A stretch of DNA of 64,000 nucleotides from Terribium retamae (GTDB lineage: Bacteria > Pseudomonadota > Alphaproteobacteria > Rhizobiales > Rhizobiaceae): the NCBI RefSeq assembly GCF_022347545.1, contig NZ_JAKREW010000009.1:1-64000 (forward strand), read 5' to 3'. The notes under the pieces are model-generated. The model was not told the DNA's origin and did not search any database. It saw only the letters and a list, made by a program, of their open reading frames with translations. The position numbers and the translations under genes were made by a program. The stretch's first letter is position 1. The number at the start of each line of letters is the position of its first letter. Positions 8,134 through 17,491 of this stretch are shown here, piece by piece.

Positions 8134-9370
8134 TCAGCCGCGCGCTGCGCTGGCCGGTCGTGTAGATCCATAGCCAGCTCAACGCCACGGCAATCCTGTT
8201 TCGCAGGCCGATCAAGAAGAAGATGTGGGCGATGCCCCACAGCCACCACGCCAGCCAGCCGGTCACGCTGAAGCGGCCAAAGTCGATCACGGCCGCCCGC
8301 TTGCCGATCGTAGCAAGATCGCCCTGGTGCTTGTAGACGAATGGCCGTCTTGCTTTGTCGCCGGCCAGCCGCGATTTGAGTGTAGCAGCGACATGGCGTC
8401 CGGCCTGCTTGGCGGCGGGCGCGATGCCGGGCACGGGGCGACCATCGCCGCGCTTTGCCAATGCAGTGTCACCGACCACAAAGATTTCCGGATGTCCGGG
8501 CACGGTCAGGTCATCTTCGACGACCACCCTGCCCGCCCTATCGGCCTCCGCATCGAGCCATTGCGCTGCCGGCGAGGCTGCAACGCCGGCAGCCCAGATG
8601 ATTGTGCGCGCAGCCAATCTCTGCTCGCCGAACACCACACCTGTGGCATCACAGGCCGATACGGGACGTCCGAGTTCGACAGTTACGCCAAGCCGCTCCA
8701 GCGCGGACTTGGCATAGTCTGAAAGGTCCGGCCGGAACACCGGCAATATCCGGTCACCGGCTTCGATCAGGACAACCTTGGTGTCGCGGGTATCGATGTT
8801 GCGGAATTCCCCGCGCAGCGTCGCATGCGCCAGTTCGGCGATCGTGCCGGCAAGCTCAACGCCGGTCGGGCCGCCACCGATGATGACGAAGGTGAGCAAA
8901 GCCTGGCGCACCGCGGCATCCGTTTCGCGCTCGGCCCGCTCGAAGGCCAGCAGCATGCGACGGCGGATCGTGGTCGCATCTTCCAGCGTCTTCAAGCCGG
9001 GTGCGAACTCCTCCCATTCGTCATGGCCGAAATAGGCGTGCCGTGCCCCCGTCGCCAACACCAGCGTGTCATAGGCGATGCGGCTGCCGTCGGAGAGCAG
9101 CACCCGCTTGTTCTCCTTGTCGACGCCATTCACTGTTGCCAACAGCGTCGTCACCGCCTGCTCCCGGCGAACGAGATGCCGGATCGGCCAGGCAATCTCG
9201 GACGTCGCCAGCGAGGTCGTAGCGACCTGGTAGAGCAGCGGCTGGAAGAGATGATGATTGCGCTGATCGATCAGCGTTACGCGCACCGGCGCCTTGGCGA
9301 TCGCCCTGACGAATTCCAGGCCGCCGAAACCGGCGCCGACCACGACCACGTGATGAGGTTCGCTGTTCAT
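8108..9370 (-). CDS. ndh: Type II NADH dehydrogenase (NAD(P)/FAD-dependent oxidoreductase)
   Basis: A single-subunit, non-proton-pumping NADH:quinone oxidoreductase on the inner face of the membrane. In 420 residues there are two Rossmann motifs: VVVVGAGFGG near the N-terminus (FAD) and FVIIGGGPTGVELAG near 160 (NADH). HHLFQPLLYQVAT and the FVVGDTA motif near 300 are typical of the family. The C-terminus (WLAWWLWGIAHIFFLIGLR) is hydrophobic and anchors it to the membrane. ATG 9370 is preferred over an upstream in-frame start at 9397, since AAGGTATT precedes it and homology begins there. It overlaps the convergent cyclo-ligase gene by 26 bp. Confidence 0.9.
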   Translation of the reverse strand: MNSEPHHVVVVGAGFGGLEFVRAIAKAPVRVTLIDQRNHHLFQPLLYQVATTSLATSEIAWPIRHLVRREQAVTTLLATVNGVDKENKRVLLSDGSRIAYDTLVLATGARHAYFGHDEWEEFAPGLKTLEDATTIRRRMLLAFERAERETDAAVRQALLTFVIIGGGPTGVELAGTIAELAHATLRGEFRNIDTRDTKVVLIEAGDRILPVFRPDLSDYAKSALERLGVTVELGRPVSACDATGVVFGEQRLAARTIIWAAGVAASPAAQWLDAEADRAGRVVVEDDLTVPGHPEIFVVGDTALAKRGDGRPVPGIAPAAKQAGRHVAATLKSRLAGDKARRPFVYKHQGDLATIGKRAAVIDFGRFSVTGWLAWWLWGIAHIFFLIGLRNRIAVALSWLWIYTTGQRSARLITQGRQSP

Positions 9371-9456
9371 CGCAATACCTTTTGTGCATCGCAACAAACA
9401 TGCGGGCGCAAGCGCTCGATTTCAAGCAGTACCGATATGCAGACTGGTTTTGCCAG

Positions 9457-9930
9457 CTATGCCATTTCCGGCTTCAGCCCCATCGCCGTACGGTCGACGA
9501 TTTCGCGCAACGCGAACGAGGAGTTGATCTTCGTTACATGTGGCATGGCCGACAACCACTCCTTGTGGATGCGCTCGTAGTCGGCCAGATCGCGTGCCGC
9601 GATGCGCAGGATATAGTCGTATTCGCCGGACATCAGGTGGCAGGACAGCACGTTCGGGCATCGTTTGATCGCGGTTTCGAAATCCGACAGCGTCTTCTCG
9701 AACTGACCGGAGAGCGATATATGCACGATCGCAGTCATCTGGTGGCCGAGCGCGGCGTTCGACAGGCGCGCATGATACCCACGAATGGCGCCGGATTTCT
9801 CCAGATTGTCGAGCCGGCGTGAACAGGCTGATTGCGACAGGCCGACACGCTCGGCAAGCGCCGCGTTGGGTATCCGGCCATCCTTCTGAAGCGTGTCCAG
9901 AATGGCGATATCAATCTTGTCTAAAGGCAT
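9457..9930 (-). CDS. Lrp/AsnC-family transcriptional regulator, probable regulator of ald
   Basis: A 157-residue Lrp-type regulator. The N-terminal helix-turn-helix ([18 protein letters not shown] through [20 protein letters not shown], about 4-45) binds DNA and the C-terminal RAM domain (from about 65; [20 protein letters not shown]) binds an amino acid and drives oligomerisation. It is divergent from the alanine dehydrogenase gene with 159 bp between; the same pairing is known for AldR and related regulators that control ald in response to alanine. A near-perfect inverted repeat just upstream of its own start (9944-9968) may be an operator. ATG 9930 is preferred to the GTG/ATG extension at 9969. 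Confidence 0.87.
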   Translation of the reverse strand: MPLDKIDIAILDTLQKDGRIPNAALAERVGLSQSACSRRLDNLEKSGAIRGYHARLSNAALGHQMTAIVHISLSGQFEKTLSDFETAIKRCPNVLSCHLMSGEYDYILRIAARDLADYERIHKEWLSAMPHVTKINSSFALREIVDRTAMGLKPEMA

Positions 9931-9943
9931 TCTTCGCGATTCC

Positions 9944-9968
9944 TGCGAAAAAGTGACTATTTTGCGCA
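9944..9968. promoter_or_regulatory. Candidate Lrp operator between lrp and ald
   Basis: TGCGAAAAA and TTTTGCGCA are arranged as an inverted repeat (8 of 9 positions pair) around a 7-bp centre. It lies 14 bp upstream of the Lrp-family start and 121 bp upstream of ald. A similar half (TTCGCAAAC) occurs about 45 bp further toward ald. Lrp-type proteins bind such degenerate palindromes, often several in phase. The assignment is inference from position and symmetry. Confidence 0.45.
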
Positions 9969-10089
9969 ACGATTATCGAATAGAGGTCTCGTCGGCAAGT
10001 ACATTCGCAAACACATGCAACCCGATTGGTGGTTCACTGTTCCCCCTACAGGGAGAAGGTCCATAAGGACCAAGAGGAGATCACTCAAC

Positions 10090-11205
10090 ATGCGTGTCGG
10101 TTGCCCCAAGGAAATCAAGAACCATGAATATCGGGTCGGCCTGACGCCCGGCTCGGTCCGTGAATATGTCGCCCATGGCCACGAAGTGCTGGTCGAGACC
10201 GGCGCCGGAGCCGGCATCGGTGCCGACGACAACGCCTATCGCGCCGCAGGTGCCGCAATCGCCAAGACGGCAGCGGATGTGTTCGCCAAGTCGGACATGA
10301 TCGTGAAGGTCAAGGAACCGCAGCCGAACGAATGGGTGCAGCTGCGCGAAGGTCAGATCCTCTATACATATCTCCACCTCGCTCCCGATCCGGAACAGAC
10401 CAAGGGCCTGCTGGCTTCGGGCGTTACCGCCATCGCCTACGAGACCGTGACTGACGACCGCGGCGGCCTGCCGCTTCTGGCGCCGATGTCCGAAGTGGCC
10501 GGCCGCCTGTCGATCCAGGCCGGGGCCACCGCGCTGCAGAAGGCCAATGGCGGTCGCGGTGTATTGCTCGGCGGTGTGCCGGGCGTGCTGCCGGGCAAGG
10601 TGGCAGTCATCGGCGGCGGCGTCGTCGGTCTGCATGCAGCCAAGATGGCTGCTGGCCTTGGCGCCGACGTCACCATTCTCGACCGCTCCATCCCGCGGCT
10701 GCGTTATCTCGACGACATTTTCGGCGGCCGCGTTCACACCCGCTACTCGACGGTCGAGGCATTGGAAGAAGAGTGCTTCTCGGCCGACATCGTCGTTGGC
10801 GCCGTGCTGATCCCGGGTGCAGCCGCGCCGAAGCTGGTCACACGCGAAATGCTGTCGGGTATGAAGAAAGGCGCAGTGCTGGTTGACGTCGCCATCGACC
10901 AGGGCGGCTGCTTCGAGACCTCGCATGCCACCACGCATGCCGAGCCGACCTATGTTGTCGATGACATCATCCATTATTGCGTGGCCAACATGCCCGGTGC
11001 CGTGCCCGTCACCTCGGCGCATGCGCTCAACAACGCCACGCTGCATTATGGTCTGCAGCTTGCCGACAAGGGCTTGAAGGCCATCGTCGACGACCACCAC
11101 CTGCGCAATGGTCTCAATGTCCACAAGGGCAAGATCACCAACAAGGCCGTCGCCGAAGCACTCGGCTACGAGATGGTCGAGCCGAAGGCCGTCCTCGCTG
11201 CTTGA
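10090..11205 (+). CDS. ald: Alanine dehydrogenase
   Basis: Reversibly deaminates L-alanine to pyruvate and ammonia with NAD. The 371-residue length is exactly that of the family. K75 (in VKVKEPQ) and H96 (in YLHLAPD) match the conserved substrate-binding lysine and catalytic histidine, and [17 protein letters not shown] is the NAD-binding Rossmann motif at about 171-187. Later [13 protein letters not shown] and [12 protein letters not shown] motifs are signatures. The true start is the ATG at 10090 preceded by AAGAGGAG; an in-frame extension to 10015 lacks homology. It is divergent from an Lrp-type regulator and is followed by a strong terminator. Confidence 0.95.
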   Translation: MRVGCPKEIKNHEYRVGLTPGSVREYVAHGHEVLVETGAGAGIGADDNAYRAAGAAIAKTAADVFAKSDMIVKVKEPQPNEWVQLREGQILYTYLHLAPDPEQTKGLLASGVTAIAYETVTDDRGGLPLLAPMSEVAGRLSIQAGATALQKANGGRGVLLGGVPGVLPGKVAVIGGGVVGLHAAKMAAGLGADVTILDRSIPRLRYLDDIFGGRVHTRYSTVEALEEECFSADIVVGAVLIPGAAAPKLVTREMLSGMKKGAVLVDVAIDQGGCFETSHATTHAEPTYVVDDIIHYCVANMPGAVPVTSAHALNNATLHYGLQLADKGLKAIVDDHHLRNGLNVHKGKITNKAVAEALGYEMVEPKAVLAA

Positions 11206-11248
11206 CCTGAATGGCGGCGAACGAACGCCGCTTTGATTTTCCTCCTGT

Positions 11249-11284
11249 GCCGCCCAAGCGCTCCCGTTTCGGCGGCTTTTTTTT
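11249..11284 (+). terminator. Rho-independent terminator after ald
   Basis: GCCGCC and GGCGGC form a stem around a 16-base loop, followed by eight T residues. A second smaller hairpin (GCGGCG/CGCCGC) directly precedes it, at about 11215-11232. It separates ald from the glycine riboswitch transcript. Confidence 0.85.
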
Positions 11285-11431
11285 GCAGCAACGCCGACTT
11301 GCGCAATCACATTCCGGTGCAAAGGCGGCCAAAGATGTTTCAAGCCTCGACAAAATCTGTCGCGGAGAGGTGACAATCCGTCGCGGCCAAGCTAAGGATG
11401 AGTCGTCTGGGGCTTCGCGAGAAGCCTCACC

Positions 11432-11628
11432 TGTTTGCGGGAGAGAGCAGCGAAAGCTGCCGCCGAAGGGGAAATCGCCCGAAATCTCTCAGGCAAAAGA
11501 ACCGTAGACGGGAAAGACACTCTGGAAAGTCGAGGGCAGCCAAAACCCTCGCGCCGAAGGTGTAAGCGCTTCCGACAGGGTTCCGGGGCGCGAGTCTCTC
11601 AGGCTTCAGACAGAGGGGCACGGAGCGG
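11432..11628 (+). ncRNA. Tandem glycine riboswitch upstream of gcvTHP
   Basis: Two glycine aptamers sit in the leader of gcvT. The first opens with GCGGGAGAGAGC (about 11438) and has GCCGAAGGGGAAATCGCCC and CTCTCAGGCAAAAGAACC, the family's core bases, then GGAAAGACACTCTGGAAAG. The second has CGCCGAAGGTGTAAGCGC and AGTCTCTCAGGCTTCAGACA and closes with GAGGGGCACGGAGC. In characterised cases glycine binding turns on glycine cleavage genes, so this leader probably induces gcvTHP when glycine is plentiful. Between the second aptamer and the gcvT ATG are only about 40 bases. No strong terminator hairpin lies in that gap, so control may be at translation initiation; that last point is inference. Confidence 0.93.
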
Positions 11629-11669
11629 TCGCATCCAGCGGCCGATCATTGTGCTGCTCTGGAGAAGAC

Positions 11670-12770
11670 ATGACGGGCGACGCCACCAAAACCCTTCCAC
11701 TCGAAGATCTGCATCAGGCCGCAGGTGCCAAATTCGGTACCTTTGCCGGCTGGTCCATGCCCGTGACCTACCCGGCCGGTGTCATGAAGGAGCATCAGCA
11801 TACGCGCGAGCATGTCGGGCTGTTCGACATCTCACATATGAAACTGTTTGCGGTGAGCGGCGCCGGCGCTACTGCCCTGCTCACCCGTGCCTGCCCGATT
11901 GATGCCGAAGCGCTGCAAGTCTCGCAGTCCAAGCTTACCTTCTTCCTGAACGAGGAGGCGGGCATCCTCGATGACCTGATCGTCACCCGACTGGGTGCCG
12001 ACCGCTTCATGGTCGTCGCCAATGCCGGCAACGCCGTCGCCGACGAAGCGCATCTTAAGGCGATTGCCAAGGATTTCGACGCCAAGGTCGAACCGCTCGA
12101 CCGCGTCTTTCTCGCCATCCAGGGACCGGAAGCCGAAGCCGCCCTGGCCAAGGCCGGCATCGACGGCAGCTCGCTCACTTTCATGCACGGTTTTGAGCCC
12201 AGGCCGAACTGGTTCATGAGCCGGTCGGGCTATACCGGCGAAGACGGTTTCGAGATCGGCCTGCCGGAAGCGGACGCACGCGCACTGGTCGCTCGGCTAC
12301 TGGCCGATGAGCGCGCCATGTGGATCGGTCTTGCCGCTCGTGACAGCCTTCGGCTCGAAGCAGGCCTTTGCCTGCATGGCAACGACATCAGCCCGGATAC
12401 GGACCCGGTAAGCGGCGCCCTGATGTGGGCGGTACCGAAGGAAATCCGTGCTTCCGGAACATTCATCGGCGCCGAAGCGCTACGTGCCATCCTTGAAAAG
12501 GGTGCCGGCCGGAAGCGCGTCGGACTAAAGCCTGAAGGCCGCCAGCCGGTCCGCGGCGGCGCCGCTCTCTTCGATGCCGACGGCAATTCGGCCGGCATCG
12601 TCACCTCCGGCGGTTTCGGCCCCTCGGCCGGTCATCCGGTCGCCATGGGTTACGTTTCCACCCCGCTGGCCAAGGCCGGCACCAAGCTGTTCGCCGATGT
12701 TCGTGGGACCAAGGTTCCGGTCGAAGTCAGCGCCCTTCCCTTCACGCCTCACCGTTACCGCAAAGGATGA
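11670..12770 (+). CDS. gcvT: Glycine cleavage system T protein (aminomethyltransferase)
   Basis: Takes the aminomethyl group from the lipoylated H protein, releases ammonia and forms 5,10-methylene-THF. The protein has 366 residues; the N-terminal [11 protein letters not shown] and [10 protein letters not shown] motifs and the folate-binding [14 protein letters not shown] and [19 protein letters not shown] regions are diagnostic, as is the C-terminal GMGYVS-like strand ([11 protein letters not shown]). The ATG at 11670 follows GGAGAAGAC; a GTG-led frame 21 bp upstream is not needed. First gene of gcvT-gcvH-gcvP, with 8 bp to gcvH, and directly under the glycine riboswitch. Confidence 0.95.
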   Translation: MTGDATKTLPLEDLHQAAGAKFGTFAGWSMPVTYPAGVMKEHQHTREHVGLFDISHMKLFAVSGAGATALLTRACPIDAEALQVSQSKLTFFLNEEAGILDDLIVTRLGADRFMVVANAGNAVADEAHLKAIAKDFDAKVEPLDRVFLAIQGPEAEAALAKAGIDGSSLTFMHGFEPRPNWFMSRSGYTGEDGFEIGLPEADARALVARLLADERAMWIGLAARDSLRLEAGLCLHGNDISPDTDPVSGALMWAVPKEIRASGTFIGAEALRAILEKGAGRKRVGLKPEGRQPVRGGAALFDADGNSAGIVTSGGFGPSAGHPVAMGYVSTPLAKAGTKLFADVRGTKVPVEVSALPFTPHRYRKG

Positions 12771-12778
12771 TTTGCAAA

Positions 12779-13147
12779 ATGGCCAAGACCTATTTCACCG
12801 AAGATCACGAGTGGCTGAGCGTCGACGGCAACGTCGCCACCGTCGGCATTACCGACTATGCGCAGGAACAGCTTGGCGATCTGGTGTTCGTCGACCTGCC
12901 GGAAGTCGGCCGCAAGCTGGCCAAGGGCGATACCGCTGTGGTGGTAGAGTCGGTCAAGGCGGCTTCGGACGTCTACGCGCCGCTCGACGGCGAGATCATC
13001 GAGGTGAATGGCGCGCTCTCGGGCGATCCAGCGCTGGTCAACTCCGCCGCTACCACTGATGGCTGGCTCTGGAAGATGAAGCTCGCCGATGAAAGCCAGC
13101 TCGCCGGGCTCCTGGATGAAGCCGGCTACAAAGCCCATATCGGCTAA
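12779..13147 (+). CDS. gcvH: Glycine cleavage system H protein
   Basis: The lipoyl shuttle of the glycine cleavage complex: it carries the aminomethyl intermediate from P to T protein and reduced lipoate to the L protein. At 122 residues it has the usual length. The lipoylation site is K60 in [25 protein letters not shown] near the start and the C-terminal WLWKMKL are conserved. MAKTYF at 12779 is the start; an upstream in-frame ATG at 12767 adds only four residues inside the gcvT end. Spacing to gcvP is 15 bp, so the three genes form one operon. No lpd (L protein) is present in this window. Confidence 0.95.
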   Translation: MAKTYFTEDHEWLSVDGNVATVGITDYAQEQLGDLVFVDLPEVGRKLAKGDTAVVVESVKAASDVYAPLDGEIIEVNGALSGDPALVNSAATTDGWLWKMKLADESQLAGLLDEAGYKAHIG

Positions 13148-13162
13148 GCAGGACGTGAAACC

Positions 13163-15976
13163 ATGACCGCTGCCCCTTATCCTTTTTCCACCCGGCACAT
13201 CGGGCCGAGCGTGACCGACGCCCGCTCCATGCTGGCGACGATCGGCGTGCCTTCCGTGGAAACGCTGATCTCGCAGGCCGTGCCGAAGTCGATCCGGCTG
13301 GACCGTCCACTCGATCTGCCGGCGGCGGCTTCCGAAGCGGAAGCCCTGGCGGAACTCGCAGAAAAGATGTCGGCTAATGTCGTTCTGAAAAGCTTCGTCG
13401 GCCTCGGCTATCACGGCACGCACACCCCGCCGGTGATCCTGCGCAACCTGTTCGAGAATCCAGCCTGGTACACTGCCTATACGCCCTACCAGGCAGAGAT
13501 CAGCCAGGGTCGCCTGGAGATGCTGTTCAACTTCCAGACACTGGTAACGGAGTTGACCGGTCTGCCGGTGGCATCCGCGTCACTGTTGGATGAGGCCACC
13601 GCGCTTGCCGAAGCGGTCGGCATGGCTTTCCGCCATCACCGTGACAAACGCGCCAAGGTCGCGTTCGCTGGCAAGCTGCATCCGCAGACCCGCGATGTCG
13701 TTGTCACCCGCGCCGAACCGCTGGACATCGAAGTCGACGGCGAAACCATCGACGAGAGCACCGCAGCGCTCGTCGTCGCCTGGCCGGACACCTACGGCGT
13801 TTATGGCGATCATTCCGCCAAGATCGCCGAAGCCAAGGCTGCAGGCGCGATCGTCATCTTCGTCGCCGATCCGCTTGCCCTCGTTGTCAGCGACACGCCG
13901 GCCAGCCTCGGCGCCGATATCGCGGTCGGCTCCATGCAGCGCTTCGGCGTGCCGATCGGCTTCGGCGGCCCGCACGCTGCCTATTGCGCCGTTTCAGACA
14001 AGCTGACCCGCCTGATGCCGGGGCGTCTGGTCGGCCAGTCGGTCGACACCAAGGGCCGACCAGGCTTCCGCCTCGCCTTGCAGACACGCGAGCAGCACAT
14101 CCGTCGCGACAAGGCGACCTCCAACATCTGCACTGCGCAGGCGCTGCTGGCCAACATGGCTACAGCCTATGCGATCTGGCACGGTCCGGAAGGCCTGCAG
14201 AGTATCGCCGAGCATGTTCACAGCCTGACGGCACGCCTGGCCGCGGCTTTGAAGGCCAAGGGTCATACTGTCCTGGGCAACAGCCGCTTCGACACGGTGA
14301 CGGTCGAACTGAAGGGACAGGCGAAGGCGAAAGCCAAGGAAGCCCAGGCCGACGGGCGCTTGCTGCGCATGGTGAACGACGATCTCGTCGGCATCTGCTT
14401 CGACGAGACCTCGACCGAAGCCGACCTGCAGGCGATTGCCGCACTGTTTGGCGCGACGGTTTCCGACAAGGCTGAACGTGCCCTGCCCGGCAAGCCGCGC
14501 AGCATGAAGGGTTTCCTCTCCCAGCCGGTTTTCCATCAGAACCGCTCCGAGACGGACATGATGCGCTTCCTGCGCAAGCTGGCCGACAAGGATCTGGCGC
14601 TCGATCGCACCATGATCCCGCTCGGCTCCTGCACCATGAAGCTCAATGCCGCCGCCGAGATGATCCCGGTCAGCTGGCCGAGTGTCGCCAACATGCATCC
14701 TTTCGCCCCGAAGGCCCATTCGAAGGGCTACAAGGCGATGACCGACGATCTCGAGCGCTGGCTGGCGGAGATCACCGGTTTCCAGGCGGTATCGCTGCAG
14801 CCGAACGCTGGCAGCCAAGGCGAATATGCAGGCTTGCTGGCCATCCGCCGCTACCACGCCTCGCGCGGTGAAGCACACCGCAATATCTGCCTCATTCCCT
14901 CCTCCGCGCACGGCACCAATCCGGCCAGCGCTGCGATGGCGGGCATGGAAGTGGTGGTGGTGCGCTGCATGGAAAGCGGCGACATCGACATGGAGGACAT
15001 GCGTGCCAAGGTGGCCGCCCATGCCGCCAACCTATCGGCCTTGATGATCACCTACCCTTCGACGCACGGCGTGTTCGAGGAAGGTGTGAGGGAGTTGTGC
15101 CAGCTCATCCACGACAATGGCGGGCAGGTCTATCTCGACGGCGCCAACCTCAATGCGCTGGTTGGCCTCGCTCGTCCGGGCGACATCGGCGGCGACGTCT
15201 GCCACATGAACCTGCACAAGACCTTCTGCATTCCGCATGGCGGCGGCGGCCCAGGCGTCGGACCGATTGGCGTCAAGTCGCATCTGGCACCGTTCCTGCC
15301 TGGGCACATCGACCTTGGCACCGACTATCCGGTCTCTGCAGCGCCTTACGGCAGCGCCTCGATCCTGCCGATCACCTGGATGTATATCCGCATGATGGGC
15401 GCCCAAGGCCTCAAGCAGGCGACCGAGGCCGCGATCCTGTCGGCCAACTACATCGCCAGAAGGCTCGAAGGGCACTATCCGGTGCTCTACAAGGGCGCCA
15501 ACGGGCGCGTCGCGCATGAGTGCATCCTCGATACGCGCGTGCTGAAGGAGAGTGCCGGCATCACCGTCGACGACGTCGCCAAGCGTCTTATCGACTATGG
15601 CTTCCATGCACCGACAATGTCCTGGCCGGTGGCAGGCACGCTGATGGTCGAACCAACCGAGTCGGAGCCCAAGCACGAGCTCGATCGCTTCTGCGAGGCG
15701 ATGATCTCGATCGCCAACGAAGCCGCCAAGGTCGCCAAGGGTGAATGGCCGAAGGAGGACAATCCACTGGTCAACGCCCCGCACACGGCAACCGAGACGC
15801 TCGCCGGCGAGTGGGCCCATCCTTATTCGCGGATGGAAGCCGCCTATCCGGCAGCCGATCCGGACACCGCAGCCAAATACTGGCCGCCAGTGTCGCGCAT
15901 CGATAATGTCGCGGGTGACCGCAACCTGGTTTGCTCGTGCCCGCCGGTGTCTGAATATCTCGGCGCCGCCGAATAA
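13163..15976 (+). CDS. gcvP: Glycine dehydrogenase (decarboxylating), P protein
   Basis: PLP enzyme that decarboxylates glycine and passes the aminomethyl group to lipoyl-GcvH. The single-chain form (937 residues) contains both halves that in some bacteria are separate GcvPA and GcvPB proteins. The PLP-binding lysine is K686 in [18 protein letters not shown]. The N-terminal half has [15 protein letters not shown] and [16 protein letters not shown], and the C-terminal half has [15 protein letters not shown] and [14 protein letters not shown]. It is the last gene of the riboswitch-controlled operon; a GC-rich hairpin follows 19 bp after the stop. Confidence 0.96.
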   Translation: MTAAPYPFSTRHIGPSVTDARSMLATIGVPSVETLISQAVPKSIRLDRPLDLPAAASEAEALAELAEKMSANVVLKSFVGLGYHGTHTPPVILRNLFENPAWYTAYTPYQAEISQGRLEMLFNFQTLVTELTGLPVASASLLDEATALAEAVGMAFRHHRDKRAKVAFAGKLHPQTRDVVVTRAEPLDIEVDGETIDESTAALVVAWPDTYGVYGDHSAKIAEAKAAGAIVIFVADPLALVVSDTPASLGADIAVGSMQRFGVPIGFGGPHAAYCAVSDKLTRLMPGRLVGQSVDTKGRPGFRLALQTREQHIRRDKATSNICTAQALLANMATAYAIWHGPEGLQSIAEHVHSLTARLAAALKAKGHTVLGNSRFDTVTVELKGQAKAKAKEAQADGRLLRMVNDDLVGICFDETSTEADLQAIAALFGATVSDKAERALPGKPRSMKGFLSQPVFHQNRSETDMMRFLRKLADKDLALDRTMIPLGSCTMKLNAAAEMIPVSWPSVANMHPFAPKAHSKGYKAMTDDLERWLAEITGFQAVSLQPNAGSQGEYAGLLAIRRYHASRGEAHRNICLIPSSAHGTNPASAAMAGMEVVVVRCMESGDIDMEDMRAKVAAHAANLSALMITYPSTHGVFEEGVRELCQLIHDNGGQVYLDGANLNALVGLARPGDIGGDVCHMNLHKTFCIPHGGGGPGVGPIGVKSHLAPFLPGHIDLGTDYPVSAAPYGSASILPITWMYIRMMGAQGLKQATEAAILSANYIARRLEGHYPVLYKGANGRVAHECILDTRVLKESAGITVDDVAKRLIDYGFHAPTMSWPVAGTLMVEPTESEPKHELDRFCEAMISIANEAAKVAKGEWPKEDNPLVNAPHTATETLAGEWAHPYSRMEAAYPAADPDTAAKYWPPVSRIDNVAGDRNLVCSCPPVSEYLGAAE

Positions 15977-15994
15977 GGCGCCCAGCTTATTGGG

Positions 15995-16017
15995 CCCCTC
16001 GCAGCCGCTGCGAGGGG
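15995..16017 (+). terminator. Hairpin after gcvP
   Basis: CCCCTCGCA and TGCGAGGGG form a perfect 9-bp stem with a 5-base loop, directly after the gcv operon. There is no T-run, so termination may be inefficient or factor-dependent. Confidence 0.5.
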
Positions 16018-16103
16018 TTCAGGGCAATTCCGGGAAAGTGATTTCCGTCAGGAGTTGCGTGGAAACAAAGAGTTAAAGCGTTTTCCTTCAAAAACGGAAA
16101 GCT

Positions 16104-17276
16104 CTAGGCACGCAATGCCGGCCGTCGCGTCGGCTCCGTGATCCATCCATCGACCACCACCCGATTACGGCCGGCCCGCTTGGCCTGGTAGAGGGCGCGG
16201 TCGGCGCGGGTCAGCATTTCGCTGAGCGTGGCTTTTTTCATCGATCCGAAAGCGACGCCGGCACTGACGGTGCAACGCAACACTCCGACCTGCGTGTGGA
16301 TATCCTGCCCGGCGAAATCGGCCAGGATGTTCCGGGCCGCTGCCTCGACATAGTTCCCCTCGACACGGGCGATCACCAGCGCGAATTCCTCTCCGCCGAG
16401 ACGGAACGCGCTGTCACCGGCGCGCAGATGCATCCTCATGACGTCGGCGAAGCGTTTCAGCACTTCGTCGCCGGCCGAGTGGCCATAGGCATCGTTGGTG
16501 CTCTTGAAGTGGTCCAGATCGAACATCACGACCGCCAGTTCCTCACCGAACGCCTTGTCTGGGTAGCTGTCCACCAGGGCGCGGCGGTTCTGCAGGCCGG
16601 TCAGCGGATCGGTCAGCGCCTCGTTGCGGTGCCGCGCGGCTACCCGCAGATTGTGCATGGTCATCGGCAGCGCACCGAGCGCAGTAAGACATGCCACCGA
16701 AACGATGATGTTGACGCGTTCGGCCCAATTGTCGGGCGCCTTCCCCAGCACCCAGCTTCCGTTGAGCAAAAGCACAAGACCGCATAGTGCAAATGACATC
16801 GCGCAGATCGCGAACAAAACCGTCATCAAAGTGATGAGGGCCGGAAACTCTTCCCTCGCCTGCCAGAAAACCCAGCCCACCCATATCAGCAGCACGGTGG
16901 CAAAAGCGTATTCGACCATGAAGGCAACGCCGTCGAGGCCCACCATCATCAGGAACGTGGTCGAAAGAACGGACGCGGCCACCACGGCCAACACCCTCCG
17001 CGCGATATCGATGTGGCCGTAGAACTGCCCGGCGGCCACCAGAACCAGCGCAAAACCACTGGGCAGAAGTGCCATCAGCAGCGCGCCGATCCAAGGTTGT
17101 GGATCGTTGGTATAACGCCAGAAGGCAATGACGTGCGCCGCAATGACGATCAAGCCGACGGAAGCCGTGAGAAAATAATGGCTCTGGCGCATCGCGCTCC
17201 AGATTACCAGCATCGTCACACTGAGACATATGCCGGACAATGCTGCCGCCAGCAGCAAGGACTGATAGTCCAGCAT
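16104..17276 (-). CDS. Membrane diguanylate cyclase (GGDEF)
   Basis: Makes cyclic di-GMP from two GTP. The 390-residue protein has six or seven predicted membrane helices in residues 1-205 and a cytosolic GGDEF domain from about 220 (DPLTGLQNRRAL) to the end. The active-site motif is GGEEF at 294-298, and MFDLDHFKSTND (251-262) supplies the metal-binding Asp. An RxxD inhibitory site is present at R285-D288, five residues before GGEEF, so product inhibition is expected. The membrane part does not look like a known sensor family to me, so the signal is unknown. It is convergent with gcvP and divergent from parE. Confidence 0.9.
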   Translation of the reverse strand: MLDYQSLLLAAALSGICLSVTMLVIWSAMRQSHYFLTASVGLIVIAAHVIAFWRYTNDPQPWIGALLMALLPSGFALVLVAAGQFYGHIDIARRVLAVVAASVLSTTFLMMVGLDGVAFMVEYAFATVLLIWVGWVFWQAREEFPALITLMTVLFAICAMSFALCGLVLLLNGSWVLGKAPDNWAERVNIIVSVACLTALGALPMTMHNLRVAARHRNEALTDPLTGLQNRRALVDSYPDKAFGEELAVVMFDLDHFKSTNDAYGHSAGDEVLKRFADVMRMHLRAGDSAFRLGGEEFALVIARVEGNYVEAAARNILADFAGQDIHTQVGVLRCTVSAGVAFGSMKKATLSEMLTRADRALYQAKRAGRNRVVVDGWITEPTRRPALRA

Positions 17277-17491
17277 TGTTTCGCTTCCCCGCTATCACAA
17301 CGGCGTACATTGTACGCCATCATCGCCCATTTTGCGGCATCCTGGTGCCCCGGCTCAGGAGAAAGTCGCGAGATGGTTTACGAGACGTCTCCATTCGGGC
17401 TAGAGCATTCGCAAGCCATGAACGGAACACGAACTGCTGTGATCCGGTCCGCAAAACGTGGCAGTATCATTTCCTGATTCGTTTTCAAAGT

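Noticed and set aside
10081..11376. A 431-codon minus-strand frame opposite ald
   Set aside because: Shadow of the ald gene with no recognisable domain.
16079..16096. CGTTTT/AAAACG hairpin at the 3' end of the first GGDEF gene
   Set aside because: AT-rich, six pairs only, no clear T-run; too weak for a terminator call.
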